From assembly GCA_964640065.1 (NCBI GenBank), contig CAZXIE010000004.1, forward strand, positions 1 to 64,000: 64,000 nt of DNA, read 5' to 3'. The first letter of the stretch is position 1. Every line of letters starts with the position of its first letter. Below are positions 9,197-17,816 of this stretch, piece after piece. This DNA is from JAJRXG01 sp964640065 (GTDB taxonomy: Bacteria; Bacteroidota; Bacteroidia; Chitinophagales; Saprospiraceae). The notes under the pieces are model-generated. The model was not told the origin of the DNA. It ran no database searches and was given only the letters and a program-made list of their open reading frames with translations. A program made the translations under genes and the position numbers.

Positions 9197-10173
9197 TTAG
9201 AAAAAATGGAATTTTCTTTCTTCTGGGAGTCTTGATTCTTGTAAGCAGTTGTAAAGAAGAGTCCAAAGCAGCAGTAAGCGATCCTGTTACTAAACTAAGT
9301 ACGCCGAAATTTCTTCCTGAAAACGCTTATGCGAATATTGAAAGGCAATTAGCTTTTGGGTTTAGAGTACCAGGCACAACTGCCCATAAAGAAATGCAAA
9401 ATTGGGCTGTGGGCAAATTCGAGGCTTTGGGTGCGAAAGTTATAAAACAAGATTTCCAGGCAGACTTTTTAGGAGAGACAGATGTAGCATGTACAAACAT
9501 CATTGCACAGTTTTTTCCAGAAAAATCGAAACGTGTGTTGTTGGCCGCTCACTATGATAGTAGAAAAGTGGCTGAAAAAGACGATGAAAGAAAAGAAGAA
9601 CCAATACCTGGCGCTGATGATGGAGCGAGTGGGGTGGGAGTGCTCCTAGAAGTGGCTCGTATTATTAGCGAAAACCCTCTAGGTATAGGAGTAGATATCG
9701 TTCTTTTCGACGCTGAAGATCAAGGAGAAACTAATGGAGGAGTAAATTCATGGGCGATTGGTTCCGATTACTGGTCAAGAAATCTTGCGCCAAGTGGATA
9801 TCAACCGAAATATGGAATTCTACTAGACATGGTTGGCTCAGAAGGAGCGACTTTTGGTAAAGAAGAAAACTCAACGGCCATAGATGCTAGCATTCAGGAC
9901 AAAATATGGAAGCTAGCAAAGAACATGGGCTACAGTGACTTTTTTAGAGACGAAGGATATGGTCCCGTTTATGATGACCATGTCCCCGTTTATAGAAATG
10001 CTCGGATAAAAATGATTGATATTATCAATCAAGATCCAAAGGATAGATCAAGCTTTGGATCTTATCATCATACTCACGATGACAATATAGACGTAATCAG
10101 TAAGCGTACTTTACAGGTGGTGGGTCAAGTTGTTCTCGCCGTACTGTACAATGAATCAAACGGAACATTCTAA
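9181..10173 (+). CDS. M28 family zinc metallopeptidase lipoprotein (glutaminyl cyclase-like)
   Basis: 330 residues with a lipoprotein signal: hydrophobic stretch then LVSSC (Cys about residue 24), so it is likely anchored in the membrane facing the periplasm. Zinc ligands of the M28 fold are seen in LAAHYDSRK, GADDGASGVG, DAEDQGE, the LDMVGSEG Asp, and the late His in HTHDDNIDVI. The Bacteroidota M28 proteins with this pattern are annotated either as aminopeptidases or as glutaminyl-peptide cyclotransferases; the sequence alone does not decide. It overlaps cysS by 16 bases and converges on prfA with 8 bases between stops. Confidence 0.9.
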   Translation: MVTELIRKNGIFFLLGVLILVSSCKEESKAAVSDPVTKLSTPKFLPENAYANIERQLAFGFRVPGTTAHKEMQNWAVGKFEALGAKVIKQDFQADFLGETDVACTNIIAQFFPEKSKRVLLAAHYDSRKVAEKDDERKEEPIPGADDGASGVGVLLEVARIISENPLGIGVDIVLFDAEDQGETNGGVNSWAIGSDYWSRNLAPSGYQPKYGILLDMVGSEGATFGKEENSTAIDASIQDKIWKLAKNMGYSDFFRDEGYGPVYDDHVPVYRNARIKMIDIINQDPKDRSSFGSYHHTHDDNIDVISKRTLQVVGQVVLAVLYNESNGTF

Positions 10174-10181
10174 ATATAGAA

Positions 10182-11252
10182 TTAGAGATCTTCTCCTGCT
10201 TTCATTTTTTCTGCGTTTTCAGCAACTTGAAGTGCTTCAACAACACCGGTTATATTCCCTTCCATAAACTTATCTAGGCTATAGAGAGTCAAACTGATAC
10301 GATGATCCGTAATTCTATTTTGAGGATAGTTATATGTTCTAATTTTGTCAGAGCGATCACCTGAACCAACAAGTGATTTTCTTTTGGCCTTCTGCTCGCT
10401 TTGAGCTTTCAGCTTTTGTGACTCTAATATCTTGGCGTAGAGCCGTTGTAAGGCAATCTCCCTGTTCTTGTGTTGTGATCTTGAGTCTGTACTTTCAGCG
10501 ACTATACCTGTTGGAATATGAGTAAATCGAACCCCAGATTCGGTTTTATTAACGTGCTGCCCGCCTGCTCCACTTGCCCTAAAGGTATCCGTGCGGAGAT
10601 CGTCTTTTTTAATATCAATGTCCTGTTCTTCAAACTTTGGCATGACGGCGACTGTTGCCGCAGAGGTATGAACTCGACCTTGTGATTCGGTCTTAGGTAC
10701 TCGCTGTACACGGTGTGCGCCAGATTCGAACTTCAGCTGACCGTATACGTCTTTACCATAGACTTCTAGAACGATCTTATTAAAACCTCCTACTGTGCCT
10801 TCATTTTCTGAGACAACTTCTGTCTTCCACTTCATAGTTTCGAAGTACTTACTGTACATCCTATAGAGATCACCAGCAAAAATGCTTGCTTCATCGCCTC
10901 CTGTACCAGACCTGATTTCTATAACTACATCCTTGCTGTCTTCCGGATCTTTGGGTATAAGGAGTACTTTAATTTTCTCTTCAAGCTCTTCTTTATTAGC
11001 AGTCAGGCTATGTATTTCTTCCTTTGCCATCTCCTTCATCTCTTCATCCTCATCCTTAAGCATTTCTTGGGAGCTAGCGAGGTTTTCAAGAGTGTCCTTA
11101 TAACTGAGATAACAGTTTGTGATTTCTTGAAGATCTTTATACTCTTTATTAAGAGAAGAAAACTTCTTCATATCAGATACAACTTCAGGATCAGAGAGCT
11201 TTTCCTGTATATCTAAGAAACGAGCATATATAGCCTCAAGCTTATCTAGCAT
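10182..11252 (-). CDS. prfA: Peptide chain release factor 1
   Basis: Reads UAA and UAG stop codons and triggers peptide release; 356 residues, standard length. The GGQ catalytic loop is in SGAGGQHVNKTESG, the codon-recognition P-x-T tripeptide appears as PKT in VQRVPKTESQGR (RF1 type rather than RF2 SPF), and the N-terminal coiled-coil-rich domain 1 is present. It is the last gene of a minus-strand series after the sigma factor and the putative anti-sigma protein, with 41 bases separating it from the latter. ATG start. Confidence 0.98.
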   Translation of the reverse strand: MLDKLEAIYARFLDIQEKLSDPEVVSDMKKFSSLNKEYKDLQEITNCYLSYKDTLENLASSQEMLKDEDEEMKEMAKEEIHSLTANKEELEEKIKVLLIPKDPEDSKDVVIEIRSGTGGDEASIFAGDLYRMYSKYFETMKWKTEVVSENEGTVGGFNKIVLEVYGKDVYGQLKFESGAHRVQRVPKTESQGRVHTSAATVAVMPKFEEQDIDIKKDDLRTDTFRASGAGGQHVNKTESGVRFTHIPTGIVAESTDSRSQHKNREIALQRLYAKILESQKLKAQSEQKAKRKSLVGSGDRSDKIRTYNYPQNRITDHRISLTLYSLDKFMEGNITGVVEALQVAENAEKMKAGEDL

Positions 11253-11293
11253 AAGGGATGAAGTGTCTTAATGAAAGAGATGAAGAAGCCGAG

Positions 11294-11524
11294 CTAATCG
11301 AGTTTCTTCTTAATAGAATTGATAAGGTCTTCAGAAGCACAGGGACGCTTGAGGTTTGTTTTGATAAAGTCCCTGAACTGTTTTTCGTTATTGTATACTT
11401 TGTTGCATTCAGAGTCACTTTGGATAGCATCGAGAAGATTCTCCTCACTGTCTGATGTCAGTCTATTGTCGAGATAGAGATTTACTTGCTGGGAGAAGTA
11501 ATTAAGGAGGTTATTGTTTTTCAT
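11294..11524 (-). CDS. Small putative anti-sigma protein
   Basis: 76 residues, soluble, with no signal peptide or membrane helix. Its layout resembles the zinc-finger anti-sigma (RsrA/ZAS-like) proteins: an N-terminal helix with LDNRLTSDSEENLLDAI, a DSECNKVY segment where the HxxxCxxC motif would normally lie, then RDFIKTNLKRPCASEDLINSIKKKL. However it contains no histidine and only two cysteines, so the zinc site is incomplete. It lies 72 bases downstream of an ECF sigma gene, the expected place for a cognate anti-sigma factor. Function by context and fold resemblance only. Confidence 0.6.
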   Translation of the reverse strand: MKNNNLLNYFSQQVNLYLDNRLTSDSEENLLDAIQSDSECNKVYNNEKQFRDFIKTNLKRPCASEDLINSIKKKLD

Positions 11525-11596
11525 CTTTTGATTTACTATCGGTCAAGATCTCTTCTTATATCAAAAATACTAAAACTTGCTACTATCACACAAGTA

Positions 11597-12208
11597 CTAT
11601 TCTTCTTCCTCAGACTTCTTCTTCTTTTTGCTTTTTTCTCCGCGATAATCATGAAAACCACGTTTTTCAGCATAAGCTTTGAGCTTATCCTTAAGCAAAT
11701 TACGAGCCCTAAATAATCTAGAACGAACAGTACCTATAGGCACATCGACGATCTTACTTATTTCTTCATAAGTAAAACCTTCTACATCGCTCAGGAGCAA
11801 AACAGTACGAAAATCTATTGGAAGAGCATTTACGGCAAGTGTTACCTCATCACCCATCATGTTGTTAAACAACTCGTCGCGTAAATCTAGGTAAGCTGGC
11901 GGAGCTGTTTCCCCACTATCGTGAAAGGTGGTAAAATCTTCAAAACCTACCTTTGTAGGACGTTTACTCTTCTTCCTATACTCATTTATATAGGCGTTCT
12001 TAAGTATTTTAAACAACCACGCTTTAGCATTGGTTCCTTCATCATACTTATCTACGAATCGAAAGGCCTTGAGGTAAGTTTCCTGTACAAGATCATTGGC
12101 ATCATCATCATCGTAGCAGAGGTGATAAGCAAATGTTTTTAATGCATCAATGTGAGGAAAAAACTCCTTATCAAATATTTCGTACTCTTTCTTTGTTTTC
12201 TGCTTCAA
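11597..12208 (-). CDS. ECF-type sigma-70 family RNA polymerase sigma factor
   Basis: 203 residues. Region 2 is seen as DANDLVQETYLKAFRFVDKYDEG with AWLFKILKNAYINEYRKKSKRP, and region 4 as LPIDFRTVLLLSDVEGFTYEEI plus the helix-turn-helix VPIGTVRSRLFRARNLLKDKL. It resembles the RsrA/SigR-type group. The tail is a run of Lys then Glu (KKKKK-SEEEE), an odd charge-segregated end. The start is TTG; no ATG exists upstream in frame, and the family normally starts near this point. A small putative anti-sigma gene and prfA follow. Two 7-of-8 matches to TAnnTTTG (12215-12222 and 12226-12233) lie only a few bases upstream. Confidence 0.92.
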   Translation of the reverse strand: MKQKTKKEYEIFDKEFFPHIDALKTFAYHLCYDDDDANDLVQETYLKAFRFVDKYDEGTNAKAWLFKILKNAYINEYRKKSKRPTKVGFEDFTTFHDSGETAPPAYLDLRDELFNNMMGDEVTLAVNALPIDFRTVLLLSDVEGFTYEEISKIVDVPIGTVRSRLFRARNLLKDKLKAYAEKRGFHDYRGEKSKKKKKSEEEE

Positions 12209-12241
12209 CTGATAAAAATGTAGCCTAAATGTAGACTTTTA

Positions 12242-12901
12242 TTAATGACATACTATGACTTCCTCATCAGCGATGACATAAACTTTGTCTTTCGAAGAAG
12301 GAGTGATGACGTGCATACCTGTAAATGTGCCAAAGGCAGGCATCGTACATCGATCTGGTGTAAAATGAAAGCATGGCAGACGAAGAGTAGGCTGTCTTTT
12401 CAATACTAGACGAAAAGCAGGGTGTATATGCCCACAGATGTTATATAAAATCGGATGATCTTGAGGTTCATGACTAAATAGAAACCCGTTACGCTCTAAA
12501 GTATCGGGATAAATCTTCTTGAAAACCTGAGAAAGTTCATTATTGTCGATGATGTCGTGATTACCTTTCACGAGACTAAATGTGATGTCAGGATAAGAGG
12601 CAAGAAAAGTCTTGCACACCTGCCAGTCCATATTATTAGAACTATGAAAAATATCTCCTAGAAACAAAACCTCTTTTGGTTGAATCCTTATTATTAGTTC
12701 AGACAGACGCTCATAATTACTCAAGCTAGCCACACCGGGGATGGCAATACCGTTTTTTCTAAAGTGATCTACTTTTCCCCAGTGTACATCACTTATAAGC
12801 AAGAGATCTTGAGAACGCCAATAGATAACCTTGTCAGGAAGTAATTCTAACTGTTCGTTAGCAACAAAATGGACAACAGGTTTAGACTTCTTCAGAGACA
12901 A
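12242..12901 (-). CDS. pdeM: PdeM-like metallophosphoesterase, ligase-associated DNA damage response endonuclease
   Basis: 219 residues. Calcineurin-like phosphoesterase motifs in order: LISDVHWGKVDHFRKNGIAIP (Asp-x-His), LFLGDIFHS, VKGNHDI (GNH[D/E]), and NICGHIHPAF (GH-x-H). The combination with the HFRKxGIAIP segment is characteristic of PdeM, a manganese-dependent endonuclease family usually linked to a DNA ligase, exonuclease and Lhr-type helicase. Here those partners are absent and the gene overlaps the 3' end of recA by 20 bases, so it should be expressed with recA. Start is TTG; the next in-frame candidates would cut into the N-terminal strand. Confidence 0.88.
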   Translation of the reverse strand: MSLKKSKPVVHFVANEQLELLPDKVIYWRSQDLLLISDVHWGKVDHFRKNGIAIPGVASLSNYERLSELIIRIQPKEVLFLGDIFHSSNNMDWQVCKTFLASYPDITFSLVKGNHDIIDNNELSQVFKKIYPDTLERNGFLFSHEPQDHPILYNICGHIHPAFRLVLKRQPTLRLPCFHFTPDRCTMPAFGTFTGMHVITPSSKDKVYVIADEEVIVCH

Positions 12902-13928
12902 CTTCTTCTTTCACGGGTTCCTCCTCCGTAGACATATAAATAGCTTTGATTTTGCCCTCTATTTCCTGACTTACTTCGGGATTATCTTCCAAAAACGCCT
13001 TAGCTGACTCTTTGCCTTGAGCGATCTTGGTTTCATTATATGCATACCAAGAACCACTTTTTTGGATGATGTCATTCTCTACAGCGAGATCGATGATTTC
13101 ACCTGTTCTAGAGATGCCACGACCGAAGGTGATTTCAAAAAGGGCTATTCTAAAAGGAGGAGCCATCTTGTTTTTCACGACTTTCACCTTTATTGGATTC
13201 CCCACGACATTTCCTTCTTTGTCCTTTATTGAAGTACCTGATTTTCTAATATCAAGTCTGATGGAAGCATAAAACTTAAGGGCATTACCACCAGTGGTTG
13301 TTTCGGGATTACCGAACATCACACCAATCTTCTCTCGCAACTGATTAATGAAAACACATGTACATCCTGTTCTTCCGATCGTAGCAGTTAATTTTCTAAG
13401 AGCTTGAGACATAAGTCTTGCATGAAGACCCATTTTGGAATCTCCCATTTCTCCCTCTATCTCACTTCGGGGAGTCAAAGCGGCCACAGAGTCAACGACT
13501 AGAATGTCTATCGCTCCTGATCTAATTAGGTTTTCAGCTATCTCCAACGCTTGTTCGCCATTATCTGGTTGAGAGATCAGAAGGTTTTCAGTATCCACAC
13601 CTAGTGCCTCAGCATAATTCTTGTCAAAAGCATGTTCGGCATCTATAAAAGCTGCTATGCCGCCTGCTTTTTGAGCTTCAGCAATGGCATGGATGGCTAA
13701 TGTTGTTTTACCAGAGGACTCTGGACCATATATCTCGACCACTCTGCCGCGAGGAAAGCCGCCAATCCCTAATGCTATATCTAAGGTCAAAGAGCCTGTA
13801 GAGATTGCCTCCACATCTACTATCTGCTTGTCTCCAAGCTTCATGATAGTTCCTTTGCCATATGTCTTTTCTAATTTATCAACAGTGAGTTGAAGTGCTT
13901 TTAGTTTAGCTGCCTTGTCGTCTGCCAT
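12882..13928 (-). CDS. recA: RecA recombinase
   Basis: Strand-exchange ATPase and co-protease for LexA-like repressors; 348 residues. Walker A is GPESSGKTT (about residue 68), Walker B ends ILVVDSVAAL, loop L2 is seen around MFGNPETTTGGNALKFYAS, and the acidic C-terminal tail is EEEPVKEEVVSEEV. The gene is first in a minus-strand run and its stop region overlaps pdeM. Its upstream region holds a promoter and a perfect 17-bp dyad described separately; the same dyad occurs before the S24 repressor gene at 61587, suggesting DNA damage control. Confidence 0.99.
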   Translation of the reverse strand: MADDKAAKLKALQLTVDKLEKTYGKGTIMKLGDKQIVDVEAISTGSLTLDIALGIGGFPRGRVVEIYGPESSGKTTLAIHAIAEAQKAGGIAAFIDAEHAFDKNYAEALGVDTENLLISQPDNGEQALEIAENLIRSGAIDILVVDSVAALTPRSEIEGEMGDSKMGLHARLMSQALRKLTATIGRTGCTCVFINQLREKIGVMFGNPETTTGGNALKFYASIRLDIRKSGTSIKDKEGNVVGNPIKVKVVKNKMAPPFRIALFEITFGRGISRTGEIIDLAVENDIIQKSGSWYAYNETKIAQGKESAKAFLEDNPEVSQEIEGKIKAIYMSTEEEPVKEEVVSEEV

Positions 13929-13956
13929 GCCTAGTTATTCTTGTTGTTATTAGAAA

Positions 13957-13990
13957 CAAATGTAATGTATAATGCTAAGGATTTTAGCAA
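13957..13990 (-). promoter_or_regulatory. recA promoter with SOS-box-like operator in the spacer
   Basis: On the minus strand: TTG (13988-13990), 23 bases, then TACATTTG (13957-13964), a full match to TAnnTTTG. Inside the spacer region, 13973-13989 reads TGCTAAGGATTTTAGCA on the plus strand, a perfect 6+6 inverted repeat around five bases. A repressor there would block RNA polymerase. The sequence matches 13 of 17 positions at 61557-61573 before the LexA-like gene. recA ATG is 45 bases from the dyad. Operator function is inferred. Confidence 0.65.
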
Positions 13991-14009
13991 TTGGGAGAAA
14001 AACGAACAA

Positions 14010-15044
14010 TTACCTTTTTGCAAGCGCTTTCTTTAATCGCTTCACGAGAAATGGACCTTCATAAATAAAACCAGAATAGACCTGAAGAAGAGAGGCTCCA
14101 GCTTCTATTCTTTCTTTGGCCGATGAAGCATCGTATATACCTCCTACACCAACTATCGGTATTTGACCATTTGTTTGTTTATAAATCTTGGAGGTTACGT
14201 TATTTGCTCTTTTTCTTAATGGAGCACCGCTAAGCCCCCCATTGCCTATTGCATTAACCTTATGCTCGTCCTCCGATAACGGAGATCTTTCTATAGTTGT
14301 GTTAGTGCTAATGATACCGTCTACCTTAAGTTCTATCACGATGTCAGAGACGTCCTCAAGCTGTGAATCAGTAAGGTCCGGCGCAATCTTTAAGAGTATG
14401 GGCTTGTAATTCTGTTGATTTTGTCGATAAGAAGTCAACGTGGATAGAATAAGAGTTAGGGGACCTTTTTCTTGAAGAGACCTGAGACCAGGTGTATTAG
14501 GACTGCTTAGGTTGACCACGAAGTAATCAACATAGTCATAAAGAGCTTTAAAACAAATGAGGTAATCTTCATGAGCTTTATCATTAGGAGTATCTTTATT
14601 CTTGCCGATGTTACCTCCGATAACAACATCTGTACGCTTGAGGGCTTTAAGTCTATCTACTAGGGCATTTACTCCGCCATTGTTAAAGCCCATTCTGTTT
14701 ATGATGGCTTTGTCTTTCTTTAATCTGAAGAGGCGAGGTTTCGGGTTTCCTATTTGTGGGCGGGGAGTTACGGTTCCGACTTCTATAAAGCCAAAGCCAA
14801 GAGAACTCATGGCACGGATATATTTTCCATCCTTATCAAATCCGGCAGCTAAGCCGATAGGATTAGGAAATGTTAATCCCCAAATCTTCCTTTCGAGAGA
14901 GGGGTGATTGTATTTGAATATTGACGCTATTAATTGACTAAAAAGAGGTGTCTTCTCGAGCCCATTAAAGGTTTTGGTGGTAAGGTGATGAGCGAATTCC
15001 GCAGGAAATAAAAATAAGAAGGCCTTAAGCAGGCGATATATCAC
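14010..15044 (-). CDS. pyrD: Dihydroorotate dehydrogenase (quinone), class 2
   Basis: Flavoenzyme of pyrimidine synthesis oxidising dihydroorotate with membrane quinone; 344 residues. The N-terminal amphipathic extension MIYRLLKAFLFLFPAEFAHH marks the membrane-bound class 2 form. FMN and substrate motifs: FPNPIGLAAGFDKDGK, NRMGFNNGGV, VVNLSSPNTPGLRSLQ with the class 2 catalytic Ser, and GVGGI near the end. The start is GTG and overlaps the upstream Crp/Fnr gene's stop as GTGA, so translation is probably coupled. About 80 bases separate its stop from recA's start. Confidence 0.97.
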   Translation of the reverse strand: MIYRLLKAFLFLFPAEFAHHLTTKTFNGLEKTPLFSQLIASIFKYNHPSLERKIWGLTFPNPIGLAAGFDKDGKYIRAMSSLGFGFIEVGTVTPRPQIGNPKPRLFRLKKDKAIINRMGFNNGGVNALVDRLKALKRTDVVIGGNIGKNKDTPNDKAHEDYLICFKALYDYVDYFVVNLSSPNTPGLRSLQEKGPLTLILSTLTSYRQNQQNYKPILLKIAPDLTDSQLEDVSDIVIELKVDGIISTNTTIERSPLSEDEHKVNAIGNGGLSGAPLRKRANNVTSKIYKQTNGQIPIVGVGGIYDASSAKERIEAGASLLQVYSGFIYEGPFLVKRLKKALAKR

Positions 15045-15745
15045 GTATGAACTATTTCTTGATTTAAAAGCTCGAGATCTCTAATGAGTAATCTCTTGCG
15101 GTTAAAAGTAATGATATCTCTGGATTTGAGCTCGTTAAGCACAGTAGTTACTGTTTGACGGGATGTAGCAGTAAGGTTAGCTATTTCTTGATGGGTGATA
15201 AAGTTTCTGATTACCCACTCATATCCTACACGATTGCCCTTTTCAGAGTTAAGGTCAACTATGAACTCTATGATTCTGCTTCTACTATCCTTGAAGACTA
15301 AAGACTCTAGCCTTTTCTCCATTTTGAGAGCTCTGCTACCTATGAGCTTCATGATCATAAGACCTAAAGGGTTGTATTCTTTGAAGAGACCTTGCATTTC
15401 TTGCTTCGTCATAATACAAACCTCTGTTGGTTCTAAAGCCTGAGCAAAATCTCTACGAACACTAGCTCCGACAAAAACTTTTTCGCCGAAAACCTCTCCT
15501 CCTTGAAGGATACATTTCGTTATGGATCTATCGCTTTCGCTTTCGGTGCCAATCTTTACGCGGCCAGATAAAATATAATACAGCTTGTCTGCAGGCTCTT
15601 CTTGTTGAAAGATATATTCTCCTTTGTTAAAGGTCGTTTTTACGTGACCACCTTCGAAGCTGATTTTCTTAGGACAGAAGATTCCTGCTGCATCAATGTT
15701 CTCTAGATACCAAACATTTGAGTTTTCTGGTGAATTCATAGTCAT
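15041..15745 (-). CDS. Crp/Fnr family transcriptional regulator
   Basis: 234 residues. Cyclic-nucleotide-binding-like beta barrel at about residues 35-150 (FNKGEYIFQQEEPADKLYYILSGRVKI, then GGEVFGEKVFVG), then a C-terminal winged helix with THQEIANLTATSRQTVTTVLNELK as the recognition region. No Fnr-like N-terminal cysteine cluster, so oxygen sensing through an iron-sulfur cluster is unlikely; ligand unknown. It is the first gene before pyrD and shares four bases with it, a pairing whose meaning is unclear. The upstream 155 bases are A+T-rich with a short palindrome (AATAATATTATT). Confidence 0.93.
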   Translation of the reverse strand: MTMNSPENSNVWYLENIDAAGIFCPKKISFEGGHVKTTFNKGEYIFQQEEPADKLYYILSGRVKIGTESESDRSITKCILQGGEVFGEKVFVGASVRRDFAQALEPTEVCIMTKQEMQGLFKEYNPLGLMIMKLIGSRALKMEKRLESLVFKDSRSRIIEFIVDLNSEKGNRVGYEWVIRNFITHQEIANLTATSRQTVTTVLNELKSRDIITFNRKRLLIRDLELLNQEIVHT

Positions 15746-15900
15746 AGCTAATAATATTATTCTTAATAATAGTACAGTTCAAAACCTAAAAAGGTTGTCT
15801 CATGTCATTTTCTAGACACGAAAAACACATGTAAAAAAGATATAATACATAACTGGCACAAAATGTGGTGTTTATATGAGCGTATTGATCCATAACACCA

Positions 15901-17700
15901 TTGTTACAAGTAAAAAAGAATAAATTTTTTTTGATAATAACGGTTTTTGTCACAATGAACACCGCATTTATCACTGCTCAGTGCCCTAATCGCATTTGGG
16001 ACACCTCTAATTTTGGGAATGGTTTTGTGAATGAAAGAGAAAACAAAGCCATCTATGGAGACTTTACAAACACACGAAGAGGCCAGTATGTCAATGATGG
16101 AAGTCTCTATTTTTTTGGAGACATTAATAATTTTGGATTTATAGGAGATGGTCAAGGACAAGAGTTTCTTTATTCATGTGATGGCACAACAACACATATA
16201 GAAGGAAATGGCTTGACTGAATTTAACAGCATAGAGATAGATAACACTGGTGACGTCATCTTAAAAAAGGACATTAGGATTATGAGTCATCTTCTACTAA
16301 CGAATGGCATAGTTCATACAGATAGATCAGTTTTTAGAGAAAGGGTCTTTTTTCAAGAGAACGCGACATATGATGGATCTAATGATCAAAGACATATCAA
16401 TGGTACTGTAGCTCGCCAAGGACTAGGACCATTTGATTATCCTACTGGTGATGGATTTCACATAGCGCCGATAAGAGCAGAAGGAGAAAACACTTTTGAT
16501 ATTTTTGTAGCCACATATCATAGCCTTCAGTTAGACTCAACACAGTATACGGCAAAGGGACTTTTTCCAAGAGACGAGGCAGACTTCGATATTTCTCAAG
16601 TACAACCCCAAGAATTTTGGACACTTTCAGGGGGACAGACAACCAAAATCACTCTCTTTTGGGACACCTATAGTGAGATAAACAATCTTGCAGAAAATAT
16701 AAACGATCTAATCGTTGTAGGCTGGGATGGGGAGAAGTGGGTAAATCTTGGAAATACAGACCTGGTTCAGGTCTTTGGTTCCGGATCGGTAACATCCACT
16801 ACCATTATGCCAGATCGCTATGATGCCTTCACTTTTGGAGTGATTGACAGTGATGGCGATTTCTTCGTAGATAGTAAAGATCCAGCTCCTCTAAATCCAT
16901 GTATACCGGATGAAAACTCCCCGGCTTGCCAATCAGGAAATACTTGTATAGACTTAACCTTGGGAGTTTTTCTAGAAGGACCATTACAATCAGATCGCAT
17001 AGGAGAGTATAATGATGAAATGAAGGCAAGGCTTAACCAATTTGGCTACTTGCCAGGTCAACGACCAACAACATTACTTGGAACGCGCACACCTGCTGGA
17101 CAACCGTATATAATAGAACCATGGAGATACAGAGGTGACGAGGGCTTTGAGTTTGATGTATTTGCGACGAATGGAAGCGAACTATATCCTGCAGATGTTG
17201 TAGACTGGGTTTTGGTTAGTATCAGACTCTCTCCAGACAAGCTTTCAAAGGTTTGTGAAAAGGCAGCAGTTCTATTAATCGATGGCACGGTAAGATTGAC
17301 GGAACCTCTAGATTGTTGTCAAATGATCGAAGATGAATACTATGTTGTTATCGAACATCGAAATCATCTACCAGTTATGACGCCATCAGCTCTGCCCATT
17401 GTTGACGGTAAAATCACTTTTGACTTCCGAACGAATCAATCGTTCAGAGGTCTTCTGGGAGATGGACAAAAACAAATCCCAGACGGGAGGTACGTCATGT
17501 TTGCAGGCAATGGAGATCAAGTCACCACATCTTCTTCTATAAAGGACATCAACGCGAATGACCTAAGCCTTTGGAGTATTGAGAATGGAGCCCATTCTGG
17601 CTATTATTTACATGACTATGACCTCAATGGTGATGTAAATGTGCACGATAAGGCTATTTGGTTGACAAATAATGGGGTTTTTACGGATGTTGACCGGTAG
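15901..17700 (+). CDS. Secreted protein of unknown function with dockerin-like C-terminus
   Basis: 599 residues. A good signal peptide (KKNKFFLIITVFVTMNTAFITAQ) is only complete if translation starts at TTG 15901; the ATG at 15955 would remove most of it, and a stop at 15877 blocks extension further than a rare start. The body is a beta-rich, Cys-containing exoprotein; DSDGDFFVDSKDPAP (about residue 318) is a calcium-binding thrombospondin-3-like loop. The end DYDLNGDVNVHDKAIWLTNNGVF is the dockerin-like EF-hand tail common in Saprospiria exoproteins. No type IX sorting domain is visible, so the export route is presumably Sec to the periplasm or through an unrecognised signal. No function assigned. 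Confidence 0.72.
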   Translation: MLQVKKNKFFLIITVFVTMNTAFITAQCPNRIWDTSNFGNGFVNERENKAIYGDFTNTRRGQYVNDGSLYFFGDINNFGFIGDGQGQEFLYSCDGTTTHIEGNGLTEFNSIEIDNTGDVILKKDIRIMSHLLLTNGIVHTDRSVFRERVFFQENATYDGSNDQRHINGTVARQGLGPFDYPTGDGFHIAPIRAEGENTFDIFVATYHSLQLDSTQYTAKGLFPRDEADFDISQVQPQEFWTLSGGQTTKITLFWDTYSEINNLAENINDLIVVGWDGEKWVNLGNTDLVQVFGSGSVTSTTIMPDRYDAFTFGVIDSDGDFFVDSKDPAPLNPCIPDENSPACQSGNTCIDLTLGVFLEGPLQSDRIGEYNDEMKARLNQFGYLPGQRPTTLLGTRTPAGQPYIIEPWRYRGDEGFEFDVFATNGSELYPADVVDWVLVSIRLSPDKLSKVCEKAAVLLIDGTVRLTEPLDCCQMIEDEYYVVIEHRNHLPVMTPSALPIVDGKITFDFRTNQSFRGLLGDGQKQIPDGRYVMFAGNGDQVTTSSSIKDINANDLSLWSIENGAHSGYYLHDYDLNGDVNVHDKAIWLTNNGVFTDVDR

Positions 17701-17816
17701 AAATCTATTGTATTGTTGTCTTTCTTAATGAACTGGTGACCTTTCATTATCATATGAAGATCATTTTGTCGTTACTAAACACATAGTCCCATTACTACGG
17801 CCATAAAAAGGACATT

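Noticed and set aside
10182..11252. PKT instead of PAT/PVT in RF1 codon-recognition loop
   Set aside because: The middle residue of the PxT tripeptide varies in RF1 proteins, including in Bacteroidota; not unusual.
12215..12233. Two TAnnTTTG-like elements (TACATTTT, TACATTTA) directly upstream of the sigma gene
   Set aside because: They lie within 7-18 bases of the TTG start, too close for a normal promoter and untranslated leader; transcription more likely reads through from recA-pdeM.
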